The notes beneath the pieces are model-generated. The model was given only the letters and a program-made list of their open reading frames with translations, searched no databases and was not told where the DNA came from. Positions 7,619 through 16,681 of a DNA stretch of 64,000 nucleotides are shown here, piece by piece; within the stretch, counting starts at the first letter, position 1, and every line of letters starts with the position of its first letter. Source of the stretch: Lactococcus carnosus (GTDB lineage Bacteria > Bacillota > Bacilli > Lactobacillales > Streptococcaceae); contig NZ_CP017194.1 in the NCBI RefSeq assembly GCF_006770265.1, positions 558,001 through 622,000 on the forward strand, given 5' to 3'. A program made the position numbers and the translations under genes.

Positions 7619-7826
7619 TATATTGAAAAGAGTAGCAAACTGATAACTTGATAGAGAGAATGGGCATGTCTGAGACCCATTTAGGGGAAGGTTTGTGAAG
7701 TTCACTTCATGTTAATAGTTGAATAATGATAATTAAGCTAGATGTTTATCTAGAAATTAGGATGGTACCGCGGTTTTCGCTCCTTTACATGGAGTGGGAC
7801 TGCGGTATTTATATTGAAAGGGAATT
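7619..7826 (+). promoter_or_regulatory. T-box leader controlling pheS-pheT
   Basis: The conserved T-box AGGATGGTACCGCG is at 7759-7772, with the UGGN that contacts the uncharged tRNA acceptor end. It is followed by a terminator/antiterminator pair: ACCGC...GCGGT with inner CTCC...GGAG. A probable Phe specifier TTC lies in GAAGTTCACTTC near 7698-7709, on the 3' side of stem I. Uncharged tRNA-Phe is expected to stabilise the antiterminator and allow pheST transcription. Specifier assignment is inference; the T-box core is seen directly. Confidence 0.9.
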
Positions 7827-8867
7827 ATGAGTTTACAAGACAAAATCGCTGAATTGCGGACAGTAGCATTAGCTAAATTAGCAGAAATTGCTGATGAGAA
7901 AACATTGAATGATCTACGTGTTGCTGTACTTGGTAAAAAAGGTGAGTTAACAGACATCCTTAAGGGGATGAAAGACTTAACAAATGAAGAACGACCAAAA
8001 ATTGGGGCACTCGCAAATGAGCTACGTGATGAAATCACGGGCTTACTAGAGTCTAAAAAAGCTGTGATTGAAGCAGCGATTATCACTCAAAAATTAGCAA
8101 ATGAATCACTTGATGTGACTTTACCTGGTAAAAAAGTAGCAAAAGGAAATCGTCATATCCTGACCCAAACAACAGAGGAAATCGAAGATATTTTCTTAGG
8201 CATGGGCTATAAAATCGTTGATGGCTATGAAGTTGAGACTGACTACTATAACTTTGAACGCATGAATCTACCTAAAGATCATCCAGCGCGTGATATGCAA
8301 GATACTTTCTATATCACACCTGAAGTACTACTGAGAACGCATACAAGCCCTGTACAAGCCCGTACCATGGATGCCCATGACTTTACGACTGGTCCCCTTA
8401 AAATGATCTCACCAGGACGTGTTTATCGTCGTGATACAGATGATGCAACGCATAGTCATCAGTTCCATCAAATAGAAGGTCTTGTGATTGATGAAAACAT
8501 CGCCATGAGTGACCTTAAAGGCACACTTGATATGCTGGTAAAAAAAATGTTCGGTGCGGAACGCAAAATTCGCTTACGTCCAAGTTATTTCCCATTTACT
8601 GAACCATCCGTAGAAGCAGATATCTCATGTTTCAAGTGTGGCGGTAAAGGCTGTAATGTCTGTAAATCTACTGGTTGGATTGAAGTATTAGGTGCAGGAA
8701 TGGTCCATCCAAATGTTCTTGAGATGGCTGGTATCGATAGCACAAAATACTCAGGCTTTGCCTTTGGGTTAGGACAAGAACGGATTGCCATGTTACGATA
8801 CGGCATTAATGATATTCGTGGGTTTTATCTTGGAGATGCCCGTCTATCAGAACAGTTTATTGGTTAA
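7827..8867 (+). CDS. pheS: Phenylalanyl-tRNA synthetase alpha subunit
   Basis: 346 residues, full length. Catalytic subunit of the alpha2-beta2 class II synthetase. The N-terminal coiled coil (residues 1-85) binds tRNA. The class II motifs include [10 protein letters not shown], motif 2 [20 protein letters not shown] and motif 3 [14 protein letters not shown]. The alanine in GFAFG corresponds to the position whose change to Gly relaxes specificity toward halogenated phenylalanines. A small cysteine cluster ([12 protein letters not shown]) is typical of Firmicutes PheS. It is followed 14 bases later by pheT under the same T-box. Confidence 0.97.
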   Translation: MSLQDKIAELRTVALAKLAEIADEKTLNDLRVAVLGKKGELTDILKGMKDLTNEERPKIGALANELRDEITGLLESKKAVIEAAIITQKLANESLDVTLPGKKVAKGNRHILTQTTEEIEDIFLGMGYKIVDGYEVETDYYNFERMNLPKDHPARDMQDTFYITPEVLLRTHTSPVQARTMDAHDFTTGPLKMISPGRVYRRDTDDATHSHQFHQIEGLVIDENIAMSDLKGTLDMLVKKMFGAERKIRLRPSYFPFTEPSVEADISCFKCGGKGCNVCKSTGWIEVLGAGMVHPNVLEMAGIDSTKYSGFAFGLGQERIAMLRYGINDIRGFYLGDARLSEQFIG

Positions 8868-8881
8868 GGAGAAGAAATACA

Positions 8882-11254
8882 ATGCAAGTATCATATAAGT
8901 GGCTAAAAGAACTGGTTAATATCGAAGTACCAGCACATGACCTATCAGAAAAAATGTCGACGAGCGGGATTGAAGTCGAGGGTGTTGACGTCCGTTCAGC
9001 AGGTCTCTCTAAATTAGTTGTCGGGGAAGTCCTATCAACTGAGGCAATACCTGAAACACATCTCAATATTTGTCAAGTGAACATTGGCGAAGATACACCA
9101 ACACAAATCGTTTGTGGTGCAGAAAACATTAAAGCAGGTATCAAAGTCATCGTTGCGTTACCAGGTGCGAGAATTGCTGGTAATCACAAAATTAAAAAAG
9201 GCAAAATCCGTGGTATCGAAAGTCTTGGGATGATTTGTAGTCTCCAAGAAATTGGTTTCCCTGAAAATGTGGTACCAAAAGCATTTGCAGAAGGTATCTA
9301 TTATTTGCCAACTGATGCAACAAACGGAGACGACATCTTTGATTATTTAGAGATGCATGATGAAGTGCTTGAACTCTCAATCACACCCAACCGTGCAGAT
9401 GCACTGTCTATGCGTGGTGTGGCCCATGAAGTTGCGGCCATCTATGAAAATAAAACTGTAAACTTTGATGAAAAAGTCTTGCGCGAATCTAGCCTTAAAA
9501 CCAGTGAAAAACTTTCTGTTGCAGTGGAAACAGACAAGGCATTGACTTATAATTTGCGCTTGATCGAAAATGTAGTCGTTGCACCAAGTCCTCAGTGGTT
9601 GCAAAATCGCTTGATGAATGAAGGCATTCGCCCAATCAACAATGTCGTTGATGTGACGAACTTTGTGCTCTTATACTTCGGACAACCGTTACATGCCTTT
9701 GACTATGATCAATTTGAAGAGAAAAAAGTTGTCGTTCGTCAAGCTAAGGCAACTGAAAAAATGACGACTTTAGATGATATTGAACGTGAGCTTTCAGCTG
9801 ATGATATCGTCATTACAGTGGCTGGAAAACCTGTCGCCCTCGCTGGTGTCATGGGTGGTAAAGACACTGAAATGACTGCTAAGACAACAACTGTTGCCCT
9901 AGAATCAGCCATTTTCCAAGGCACAAGTATCCGTAAAACATCACAAAAATTCAACCTGCGTTCAGAATCAAGTGCACGTTTTGAAAAAGGGATCAACCAA
10001 GCAGACGTGACGACAGCACTTGACTATGCAGCGGCGATGATCGTTGAACTTGCGGGTGGTCAACTTACTTCAGGTATCGTATCTAGCAATGACTTTACTG
10101 CCAAAGATGTGACAGTATCGATTACACTGACTAAGATTAACCGCTCACTTGGCTTGATACTCAATCAAGCAGAAGTTGTTGCGATTTTTGATAGACTTGG
10201 GTTTACAACGACTGTTACAGATGAAAAATTTGATGTCACAGTACCACCACGCCGTTGGGATATCGCCATAGAAGCTGACTTGATAGAAGAAGTTGCACGG
10301 ATTTATGGCTATGATAATATCCCAAATACCCTACCACAAGCTGGTAGTACTATCGGTGAATTAACAAAGGCACAACAACTTGCACGAGATGTCCGCACGA
10401 CACTTGAAGGTGCTGGCCTTTCTGAAATCATCTCGTATTCACTGACGACAGCAGAAAAAGCAGTACAATTTACCAAATTACCGACTGAACATCTGACAGC
10501 ACTTGCTATGCCGATGAGCGAGGAACGTAGCACCCTAAGAGTGAATTTGATCAGTGGGATTCTCGATATCGTACATTATAATTTAGCACGTGGCAACGAT
10601 AGCTTAGCACTTTATGAAGTTGGGCAAGTCTTTGCTAAACTTGGCAATGAAACAGACAATCGTCCTACAGAATTACCACAAGTTGCTTTTGCACTCACTG
10701 GTAAAACGTATGATTTTTACACGATTAAAGGTATTGTTGAAACGCTATTACTTCAATTTGACAATGTCCGTTTTGAAGCAGACCAATCGATTACTGAATT
10801 GCATCCTGGTCGTACAGCTCGTGTCCTAATCGGTGATGTTGAAGTTGGTTTCCTAGGTCAAGTCCATCCAACTCTGGCTAAAGCCTATGATATTTCTGAA
10901 ACTTATGTGGCAAATCTCGATTTATCAGCTCTGTTAGCTAATTTACCAGAGCAAGTGATTTTCACTGATATTCCTAAGTTCCAAGCTTCTAGACGTGATA
11001 TCGCTCTTCTGGTTGATCGTGTGACGACCAATCAAGCTATTCTAGATGTGATTGCGTCAAGTAAGGTTAAGACGTTAATCAAGGCAGACCTGTTTGATGT
11101 CTATATGGGAGAAAATGTGGCAAGCGATAAAAAATCGTTAGCCTATACCTTAACTTTCCAATCAGCTGAAAATCAGTTAACTGATGATGAAATCACAGCA
11201 GCAGTGACTAAAATTACGAAAAAACTAGTTGAATTTGGTGCTGAAATTAGATAA
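8882..11254 (+). CDS. pheT: Phenylalanyl-tRNA synthetase beta subunit
   Basis: 790 residues, close to the usual 800. Domain order: N-terminal B1, an OB-fold tRNA-binding domain at about 40-150 (VVGEVLSTEAIPETHLNICQV), the B3/B4 editing domain at 210-385 (INNVVDVTNFVLLYFGQPLHAFD, where mischarged Tyr-tRNA is hydrolysed), B5 at 400-475 (PPRRWDIAIEADLIEEVARIYGY), a catalytic-like domain, and the C-terminal FDX-ACB anticodon-binding domain (FQASRRDIALLVD). The SD site is GGAGAA. The unit ends in a terminator eight bases after the stop codon. Confidence 0.97.
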   Translation: MQVSYKWLKELVNIEVPAHDLSEKMSTSGIEVEGVDVRSAGLSKLVVGEVLSTEAIPETHLNICQVNIGEDTPTQIVCGAENIKAGIKVIVALPGARIAGNHKIKKGKIRGIESLGMICSLQEIGFPENVVPKAFAEGIYYLPTDATNGDDIFDYLEMHDEVLELSITPNRADALSMRGVAHEVAAIYENKTVNFDEKVLRESSLKTSEKLSVAVETDKALTYNLRLIENVVVAPSPQWLQNRLMNEGIRPINNVVDVTNFVLLYFGQPLHAFDYDQFEEKKVVVRQAKATEKMTTLDDIERELSADDIVITVAGKPVALAGVMGGKDTEMTAKTTTVALESAIFQGTSIRKTSQKFNLRSESSARFEKGINQADVTTALDYAAAMIVELAGGQLTSGIVSSNDFTAKDVTVSITLTKINRSLGLILNQAEVVAIFDRLGFTTTVTDEKFDVTVPPRRWDIAIEADLIEEVARIYGYDNIPNTLPQAGSTIGELTKAQQLARDVRTTLEGAGLSEIISYSLTTAEKAVQFTKLPTEHLTALAMPMSEERSTLRVNLISGILDIVHYNLARGNDSLALYEVGQVFAKLGNETDNRPTELPQVAFALTGKTYDFYTIKGIVETLLLQFDNVRFEADQSITELHPGRTARVLIGDVEVGFLGQVHPTLAKAYDISETYVANLDLSALLANLPEQVIFTDIPKFQASRRDIALLVDRVTTNQAILDVIASSKVKTLIKADLFDVYMGENVASDKKSLAYTLTFQSAENQLTDDEITAAVTKITKKLVEFGAEIR

Positions 11255-11257
11255 AGA

Positions 11258-11283
11258 CAAAACCTACAGCTGTAGGTTTTTCT
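11258..11283 (+). terminator. Rho-independent terminator after pheT
   Basis: AACCTACAGCTGTAGGTT is a perfect 9-bp inverted repeat followed by TTTTCTT. Confidence 0.85.
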
Positions 11284-11298
11284 TGAAAGGAAAACGTC

Positions 11299-12081
11299 AT
11301 GCCGTTATATTATGATCAACATTTACATACGCATTTCTCTTATGATTCACAAGCAAATTTCATCGATTATTTAGAAAATTCGACAGGTTATGTCGTAACG
11401 ACTGAACACTTTGATGTGGCTAATCCAGTGACAGGTCAAACGGATGCCCCAGATTATGGACAATACGCATCTGAAATCGCCCAACTGAATCGAGACTATG
11501 GCAACCGTGTCTTAAAAGGAATCGAAATCGGCTATTATCAACCTAAAGAAGCTGAAATAGTAAGCTACCTAGCAGACAAAGCATATGATTTGAAATTATT
11601 ATCCGTGCATCATAATGGGGAATTTGATTATTTGGATGATTATGTTGCCGATATGGATTTTGACCTTGTCTTTAGTCAGTATCTGTCCGAGTTAAATGTA
11701 GCTATTGACCGTAATCATCTGATTCAAGCAGACGTCCTAGCGCATTTTGATTATGGCATTCGCCTATTTGATGTCATCCGTTCTGATTTAGAAAAGTACG
11801 AAGATCAATTACTCGCTATCTTTCAGAAAATGATAGCTGCAGACTTAGCATTTGAAATTAATGCCAAGTCCACACACTTGTATCATCATCTACCACTCTA
11901 TGCCTATGCCTTGGAACTTGTTTTAAAACTGGGTGGCACATTGTTCACGCTAGGATCAGATGGTCATAAACTGTCACATTACCAACTTGCCTTTGATGAG
12001 TTGAAGCCATGGTTAAAAGTACAAGGCGTTGACCAATTAGTTACCTTTCATGATGGTATCAGAGAATTTTGTGATATCTGA
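11299..12081 (+). CDS. PHP-domain phosphatase, HisK (histidinol-phosphatase) family
   Basis: 260 residues. The N-terminal metal-binding HxHxxxS (DQHLHTHFSYDS) and later TEHFD, GIEIGYY, SVHHNGEFDY, HFDYGIR and GSDGHK motifs are those of PHP phosphoesterases of the HisK type (EC 3.1.3.15), which hydrolyse histidinol phosphate. The length is normal for the family. No other histidine-biosynthesis gene lies nearby, so it may serve an unlinked his operon or another phosphomonoester. The start has an AAAGGAAA site. It shares a bidirectional terminator with the convergent nox gene. Confidence 0.75.
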   Translation: MPLYYDQHLHTHFSYDSQANFIDYLENSTGYVVTTEHFDVANPVTGQTDAPDYGQYASEIAQLNRDYGNRVLKGIEIGYYQPKEAEIVSYLADKAYDLKLLSVHHNGEFDYLDDYVADMDFDLVFSQYLSELNVAIDRNHLIQADVLAHFDYGIRLFDVIRSDLEKYEDQLLAIFQKMIAADLAFEINAKSTHLYHHLPLYAYALELVLKLGGTLFTLGSDGHKLSHYQLAFDELKPWLKVQGVDQLVTFHDGIREFCDI

Positions 12082-12103
12082 TGTGCCTGCTTGAAAATAG
12101 GAC

Positions 12104-12145
12104 ACAAAAAAAGAGCTAAATCATGACGATTTAGTTCTTTTTTTT
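12104..12145. terminator. Bidirectional terminator between hisK-like gene and nox
   Basis: AAGAGCTAAATC pairs with GATTTAGTTCTT (one G-U), with an A tract on the left and a T tract on the right, so it can serve both convergent genes. Confidence 0.85.
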
Positions 12146-12150
12146 GTTAT

Positions 12151-13479
12151 TTATTTAGCTTTTAAAGCAGCCATTGTAATGTAGTTATAAGGTTGGTTGA
12201 AATGTGGTAAGAAGAAGATATCTAGTAATTTCAATTTATCGATTGTTACATGCTCTTGGATTGCAAGGCTGAACATATGAATATTAGCAGAGATATCTTC
12301 TGTAGAAGCAAGTTGTGCACCAACAATGCGACGAGAAGATTTTTCGTAGACGATACGAATTTTAACAGCACCATTTTCTTTGATGAAACCTGGTTTTTGT
12401 AAGTCTTCATAATCAGTATATTCGACGTCGATGTTGTTTTTAGCAGCTGCAGCTACAGATAAACCAGTTGATACCATGTTGTAACCAAAGATAGAGATAC
12501 CATTACTACCTTGTACACCGATACCGTCAAGAACTGTACCACCGATATTGTGACCAGCAACGATACCGCTACGTACAGCATTTGTTGCAAGTGCGATATA
12601 AGTTGTTGCTTCTAGGGCGTTTGAGTAGATTGTTGCTGAGTCACCAACAGCATATACACTGTCGTCGCTTGTTTTTTGATGACTATCAACAAGGTAAGCA
12701 CCATTTCTGAATGTATCCAAATGTTCACGACCAAGATCAGAATTAGCTGTGAAGCCAATCGCATTAATGACCATATCAACATCATAGCTACCTTTATCAG
12801 TAACAAGTTGTGTCACACGTGTGTCACCTTTGTATTCAGTTGCAAGCTCACCAAAGTGAAGTTCAATACCATGTTTTTCAAGGTTAGCATCCATACGTTC
12901 AGTGAATTCAGGATCATAGTATGACGCAAGTGAAGTTGGCATCGCGTCAAACAAGAGGACGTTTTTACCACGACGTTTAGCAGCTTCAGCAATTTCAACA
13001 CCGATGTAACCAGCACCGATAACGGCAACTGTGTTAACACCTTCAGAAGACATAGCATGGTCAACAGCTTGACCTTCTTGGAAAAGTTTTAGGAAATGAA
13101 TCCCATCGAGGTCTTTACCAGGAATGTTTGGCACGATAGGTTTACTACCTGTCGCTAAAACTAATTTGTCATAGCTTTCTGTTGTTGGGTTACCAGCTTC
13201 ATCTTCAAAATGAACGACTTTACCATCAAAGTCAATGTTAGTCACACTTGATTGTAAAAAGATTTTAGCACCTTTTTTGATAAAGTCTTCTTTGTTTGTG
13301 TAGAAGAGCCCTTCGTAACCGTCGATTTGACGGCCAACCCAAAGAGCTGTACCACAGCCAAGATAGCTAAGGTTAGTATTGCGGTCAATCAAGACAACTT
13401 CGTTACCCGGGTAATTGTCTAAAAGAGTATTTGCAGCAGCAATCCCTGCGTGATTTGAACCGATAATAACAGTTTTCAT
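12151..13479 (-). CDS. nox: NADH oxidase, water-forming (Nox-2 type)
   Basis: 442 residues from the ATG at 13479 (MKTVIIGSNHAGIAAA). This start is chosen because AAGGAAG lies ten bases upstream and the flavin Rossmann motif then sits at the N-terminus; a longer frame upstream begins before the promoter. The enzyme reduces O2 to water with NADH, regenerating NAD+ in aerobically growing lactic acid bacteria. FAD motif GSNHAG with His10, redox Cys42 in YLGCGTALW, NAD motif VIGAGYIGVE and FAD phosphate-binding YAVGDSA are visible. The single Cys42 is the mark of the flavoprotein disulfide reductase oxidase branch; a CoA-disulfide reductase is a less likely alternative. Confidence 0.93.
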   Translation of the reverse strand: MKTVIIGSNHAGIAAANTLLDNYPGNEVVLIDRNTNLSYLGCGTALWVGRQIDGYEGLFYTNKEDFIKKGAKIFLQSSVTNIDFDGKVVHFEDEAGNPTTESYDKLVLATGSKPIVPNIPGKDLDGIHFLKLFQEGQAVDHAMSSEGVNTVAVIGAGYIGVEIAEAAKRRGKNVLLFDAMPTSLASYYDPEFTERMDANLEKHGIELHFGELATEYKGDTRVTQLVTDKGSYDVDMVINAIGFTANSDLGREHLDTFRNGAYLVDSHQKTSDDSVYAVGDSATIYSNALEATTYIALATNAVRSGIVAGHNIGGTVLDGIGVQGSNGISIFGYNMVSTGLSVAAAAKNNIDVEYTDYEDLQKPGFIKENGAVKIRIVYEKSSRRIVGAQLASTEDISANIHMFSLAIQEHVTIDKLKLLDIFFLPHFNQPYNYITMAALKAK

Positions 13480-13515
13480 AGGTAGTAAACTTCCTTTTCT
13501 TTTTAAGCTACTTTT

Positions 13516-13558
13516 GATACAAATCGATTGGAATTTGTATCGTGATTGTTTGAACAAT
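13516..13558 (-). promoter_or_regulatory. Two dyads in the nox 5' untranslated region
   Basis: GATACAAAT/ATTTGTATC are 9-bp perfect arms at 13516-13524 and 13533-13541. ATTGTT-TG-AACAAT lies at 13545-13558, just downstream of the predicted transcription start. The second resembles half of a redox-type operator (TTGTT...AACAA) but is shorter than a Rex box. Either could bind a repressor or fold in the RNA. Confidence 0.4.
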
Positions 13559-13574
13559 ATGTGTAACACCTATT

Positions 13575-13602
13575 ATTATAATCTAAAATGAACCGATTGC
13601 AA
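13575..13602 (-). promoter_or_regulatory. Sigma-A promoter of nox
   Basis: On the minus strand TTGCAA (13597-13602), a 16-bp spacer and TATAAT (13575-13580). The start is predicted near 13568, giving a leader of about 90 bases. Confidence 0.75.
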
Positions 13603-13649
13603 ATAATTTGTCTCGAAATATTTAAAAAAGTCAATATTATCTAAAATCA

Positions 13650-14366
13650 TTAGCGTTTTTGCCGTCTGGCAAACTCAGTAAACTGGAATTTATCGACCTG
13701 ATGGCGACTATCTGTATACTGAAAAATAGTTGCATCATTCAGGAAGACATGACTTTTAACACTGACAACATGCCTGTCTAGTGGATTTAGATCAAGGAGT
13801 GATTTGTCTTGATCATTGACAAAATCAATCGTGATTTCTTTTTGTGCAAAAGAAATGTCAACATTAAGTTGATTTTCAAGGTAGTGATAAAGAGAATCAG
13901 CAACAACCTCACGTGTCATATCAGGTGCAATAGCATACTTGATAAAATCACGGTCTAGGACGACAGCTTTTCCATCAATCTGCCTAGTACGTAGAATATG
14001 CCAAACAGCAGTCCCTTTTTTAAAAAGTGTTTGACTGGCTAATTCCTGATCGATGATTAGCTTTTCAAAAACCACAACATGTGTAATGCTTTCAAAGCCC
14101 AAGGATGCCTGTAATTCTTTATAACTCGTCAATCCAGATATGGGAAAGTTGAGCTTACTTGAGGCAATCACAACGGATCCACGTCCTTTTTGCTTCTGAA
14201 TTAAGCCTTTCTCTTCTAATATGTTTAAGGCTTGTCGGACAGTTGCACGGCTTGCATCGTAGTACTTGACCAATTCGTTCTCACTCGGTAGGAGTTCATT
14301 TTCTTTGAATGCCTTATTTTTTATCTTATCTTCTAAGTCATATAAAATTTTTTCATATTTTTTCAT
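13650..14366 (-). CDS. treR: Trehalose operon repressor, GntR/HutC family
   Basis: 238 residues. The N-terminal winged helix (about 1-70: LPSENELVKYYDASRATVRQALNILEEKGLIQKQKGRG) is a GntR domain. The C-terminal UTRA effector domain is strikingly like Bacillus TreR from memory: FPISGLTSYKEL, IRTRQIDG-type ILRTRQIDGKAVVLDRDF, SLYHYLENQL, FAQKEITID and the ending QYTDSRHQVDKFQFTEFARR. Bacillus TreR binds trehalose-6-phosphate. Its likely targets, treP-treC, lie 11 kb away on the other strand beyond the ABC/ThuA cluster, and a perfect palindrome there is the probable operator. The weak SD site (AGGT) suggests low expression. Confidence 0.88.
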   Translation of the reverse strand: MKKYEKILYDLEDKIKNKAFKENELLPSENELVKYYDASRATVRQALNILEEKGLIQKQKGRGSVVIASSKLNFPISGLTSYKELQASLGFESITHVVVFEKLIIDQELASQTLFKKGTAVWHILRTRQIDGKAVVLDRDFIKYAIAPDMTREVVADSLYHYLENQLNVDISFAQKEITIDFVNDQDKSLLDLNPLDRHVVSVKSHVFLNDATIFQYTDSRHQVDKFQFTEFARRQKR

Positions 14367-14411
14367 ACCTATATTTTACCAAAAATCAGCTCAAAATATG
14401 GTAGAATAAGA

Positions 14412-14425
14412 TGTAAACGTTTTAT
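14412..14425 (+). promoter_or_regulatory. Candidate cre (CcpA) box before the Cof phosphatase gene
   Basis: TGTAAACGTTTTAT matches 12 of 14 positions of TGWAANCGNTNWCA. A TAGAAT -10-like hexamer lies just upstream at 14402, so CcpA binding here would repress. Confidence 0.55.
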
Positions 14426-14542
14426 AAATAAGGATACTTGCTAAAAAACAAGCGAGCTTTGGGCTGTTCATGAGTTATCTTTTTTTATTTAAACAGATAG
14501 TCAGCAAATATAGATAACTAAGAAACATCTTTAGAGGAGAAA

Positions 14543-15418
14543 ATGATGATACAACTGATTGCATCAGATATGGATGGTACCTTGCTAAATGGTGAAATGG
14601 AAATTTCTGAAGCCAACATTACAGCTATCAAAAAAGCGCAGGATGCTGGTATTGAATTTGTTGTGGCAACAGGTCGATCTATTGAGGAAGCAAAACCAAT
14701 CCTGGACGCCGCAAATATTAGTTGTCGGTTCATTACCTCAAACGGTGCACAGATTTTCGATGCAACTGGACAAAATACCTTTACGCTTGCTATCGAAACG
14801 GACAAAATAGCTAAGATAATCCCTGTTTTACGGCAGCATCAGATTTATTTTGAGTTATTTACCAATCAAGGTGGGTTTACTGAAAATTTAGCAGATAGAA
14901 TTGCTAGCGTAGCCAATTGGTTAAAAAGTATCTCTCCCAACTTATCAGAAGCGCAAGCATTTGAGAATGCTAAAAGTCATATGTCGACTTTACCTATCTC
15001 ACATGTTGACAACTTTAACACAATATTGGAAAATCCTGAAATTAAGGTACTGAAAGTATTTGCTATAGGGGAAATTAATGCAGCTAATTTGCGTTTAGCT
15101 AAGGCAGAATTAGCCCAAATTGCTGGCTTGCATGTCACTTCTTCAGGTGCTAATAACATCGAAGTCAATCATATAGATGCACATAAGGGTGCATCACTTG
15201 AAAAAATGACAGATATGCTAGGGGTTTCTTTGCAGCATGTTGCTGCTTTGGGCGATAACTTTAACGATGTCAGTATGCTACAAGCTGTGGGGCTTAGTAT
15301 CGCTATGGAAAATGCTGAAGCAGCGGTTAAAACAGTTGCTAAGCAGGTCACCCTGACAAACACAGATAATGGTGTGGCACATGCGATAACACATATCTTA
15401 GCTGGAGAATGGCAATAA
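14543..15418 (+). CDS. Cof-type HAD-IIB sugar-phosphate phosphatase
   Basis: 291 residues. HAD motif I is DMDGTLLNG (nucleophile and acid Asp near residues 9 and 11), motif II is ATGRS, the lysine is in the IEVNHIDAHKGASLEKM region and motif III is ALGDNFNDVSML. The cap is of the Cof/IIB type. Such enzymes dephosphorylate sugar phosphates or nucleotides broadly. The SD site AGAGGAG precedes two tandem ATG codons at 14543 and 14546. Location beside treR and the sugar importer, behind a cre-like box, suggests a role in sugar-phosphate control, but the substrate is not predictable. Confidence 0.85.
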   Translation: MMIQLIASDMDGTLLNGEMEISEANITAIKKAQDAGIEFVVATGRSIEEAKPILDAANISCRFITSNGAQIFDATGQNTFTLAIETDKIAKIIPVLRQHQIYFELFTNQGGFTENLADRIASVANWLKSISPNLSEAQAFENAKSHMSTLPISHVDNFNTILENPEIKVLKVFAIGEINAANLRLAKAELAQIAGLHVTSSGANNIEVNHIDAHKGASLEKMTDMLGVSLQHVAALGDNFNDVSMLQAVGLSIAMENAEAAVKTVAKQVTLTNTDNGVAHAITHILAGEWQ

Positions 15419-15425
15419 GCGAGAT

Positions 15426-15452
15426 AAAAAACGATTTGATCGTTTTTTTTTC
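15426..15452 (+). terminator. Rho-independent terminator after the Cof gene
   Basis: AAAACGAT/ATCGTTTT with a TTG loop and a long T run. Confidence 0.85.
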
Positions 15453-15460
15453 ATAAAAAC

Positions 15461-15474
15461 TGAAAACGATATCA
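15461..15474 (+). promoter_or_regulatory. Perfect cre box upstream of the LacI gene
   Basis: TGAAAACGATATCA matches all 14 positions of TGWAANCGNTNWCA. It sits just upstream of a promoter-like pair, CTGACA (15480-15485) and TATAAT (15505-15510), with a somewhat long 19-bp spacer. Catabolite control of the regulator, and so of the adjacent importer operon, is inferred. Confidence 0.75.
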
Positions 15475-15553
15475 GTTAACTGACACTTTTCTGAATTATT
15501 TAGCTATAATAAAGCTATGTATTGACAACAAGTAATCGGAGAAGAGGCAAAAT

Positions 15554-16543
15554 ATGGCGAAAATAAGTGATGTAGCAGAAAAAACAGGGTACTCTATCAC
15601 TACGATTTCCAGAGCGATTAATGATCATCCCTATGTATCTGATAAAGCAAAAAAGAAAATTTTTGACGTGATGAGAGAGTTGGACTACTATCCTAATAAT
15701 GTGGCACAACAGTTGAGAGGAAAAGGCACAAAGCTCATTGGTGTCATTATCTCTTTTGTGACCAATCCTTTTTTTACTTATTTGGTAGATGCGATTGAGA
15801 AAGTAGCCTATCAAGCTGGCTATCAAATTGTTGTTTTGCAGACTTTAGAAGAAGCAGATCGGGAACAAAAATTTATTGAAATGCTAAAAAAACGACAACT
15901 AGATGGCTTGATCATGACCAGTCTTGATAACGATAGTCCAGAAGTATTAAAGTTGATTGAGAGTGGTAAAATCGTTGTTTGTAATCGTTATCTTGGTGAT
16001 AAAGCGATTCCGCTTATCCAAATTGATGAAAAAAAGGCAACTTATGAAGCGACCTACTATTTACTGGCTAAAGGCTATCGGAAAATAGCTTATGTATCTG
16101 CTAATAAACCAAGCAGAATACATGTTGATCCTAGATTTGCAGGCTATCATGAAGCGCTAACGGCATTTAACATTGACCTTAATTGGGATTATGTCTTGTT
16201 ACGTCGGGCATCAATAGGTGATGGTCGAAGTACCTTAACGGATATTTTAGCAATGGGTGACGATAAACCAGATGCGGTTTTAGTCATCAGTGACGAGGTT
16301 GCATCAGGGATTTTAAGTCAATGTCATCTTTTAAATATTAAAGTACCAGAAACACTTGCCATCATCGGCTTTGATGATCAACCCATTGCTGAAGTATTAT
16401 ATCCAGGTTTGACGACTATCCGCCAACCAATTCAGGAGCTGGGAGAGTATGTAGCGACAGTAATGATTGCACATATTGAACACAAGGCCTTACCAGAAAA
16501 ACCAGAATTAAAAACAAAGTTGATCATTAGGGGCACCGCTTAA
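15554..16543 (+). CDS. LacI-family transcriptional regulator
   Basis: 329 residues. The N-terminal LacI helix-turn-helix (AKISDVAEKTGYSITTISRAINDHPYVS) is followed by the hinge helix (PNNVAQQLRGKGTKLIGVI) and a periplasmic-binding-like effector domain ending in the usual GFDDQPIAEVLYPGLTTIRQP. It lies immediately upstream of and parallel to the ABC importer genes, so it most likely controls them and senses their substrate. The hinge still has the family form of a DNA binder. The SD site AGAAGAGG-like is 6-10 bases upstream. Ligand unknown. Confidence 0.9.
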   Translation: MAKISDVAEKTGYSITTISRAINDHPYVSDKAKKKIFDVMRELDYYPNNVAQQLRGKGTKLIGVIISFVTNPFFTYLVDAIEKVAYQAGYQIVVLQTLEEADREQKFIEMLKKRQLDGLIMTSLDNDSPEVLKLIESGKIVVCNRYLGDKAIPLIQIDEKKATYEATYYLLAKGYRKIAYVSANKPSRIHVDPRFAGYHEALTAFNIDLNWDYVLLRRASIGDGRSTLTDILAMGDDKPDAVLVISDEVASGILSQCHLLNIKVPETLAIIGFDDQPIAEVLYPGLTTIRQPIQELGEYVATVMIAHIEHKALPEKPELKTKLIIRGTA

Positions 16544-16681
16544 TCTATCTTGAATCCTAGTTTGAGGAAGTTTTATAAATTGTTTACTATGTGTATAACA
16601 AAATATTTTTTAATGGAAAAATAATAGTTTATTGGCAAATATTGTAGACATTGCAGTGGTTTAGTAGGCTATCATACAATT

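Noticed and set aside
13480-13569. N-terminal extension of NADH oxidase
   Set aside because: The extension would begin at the transcription start and contains the nox leader dyads and SD site; the flavin motif is expected at the N-terminus.
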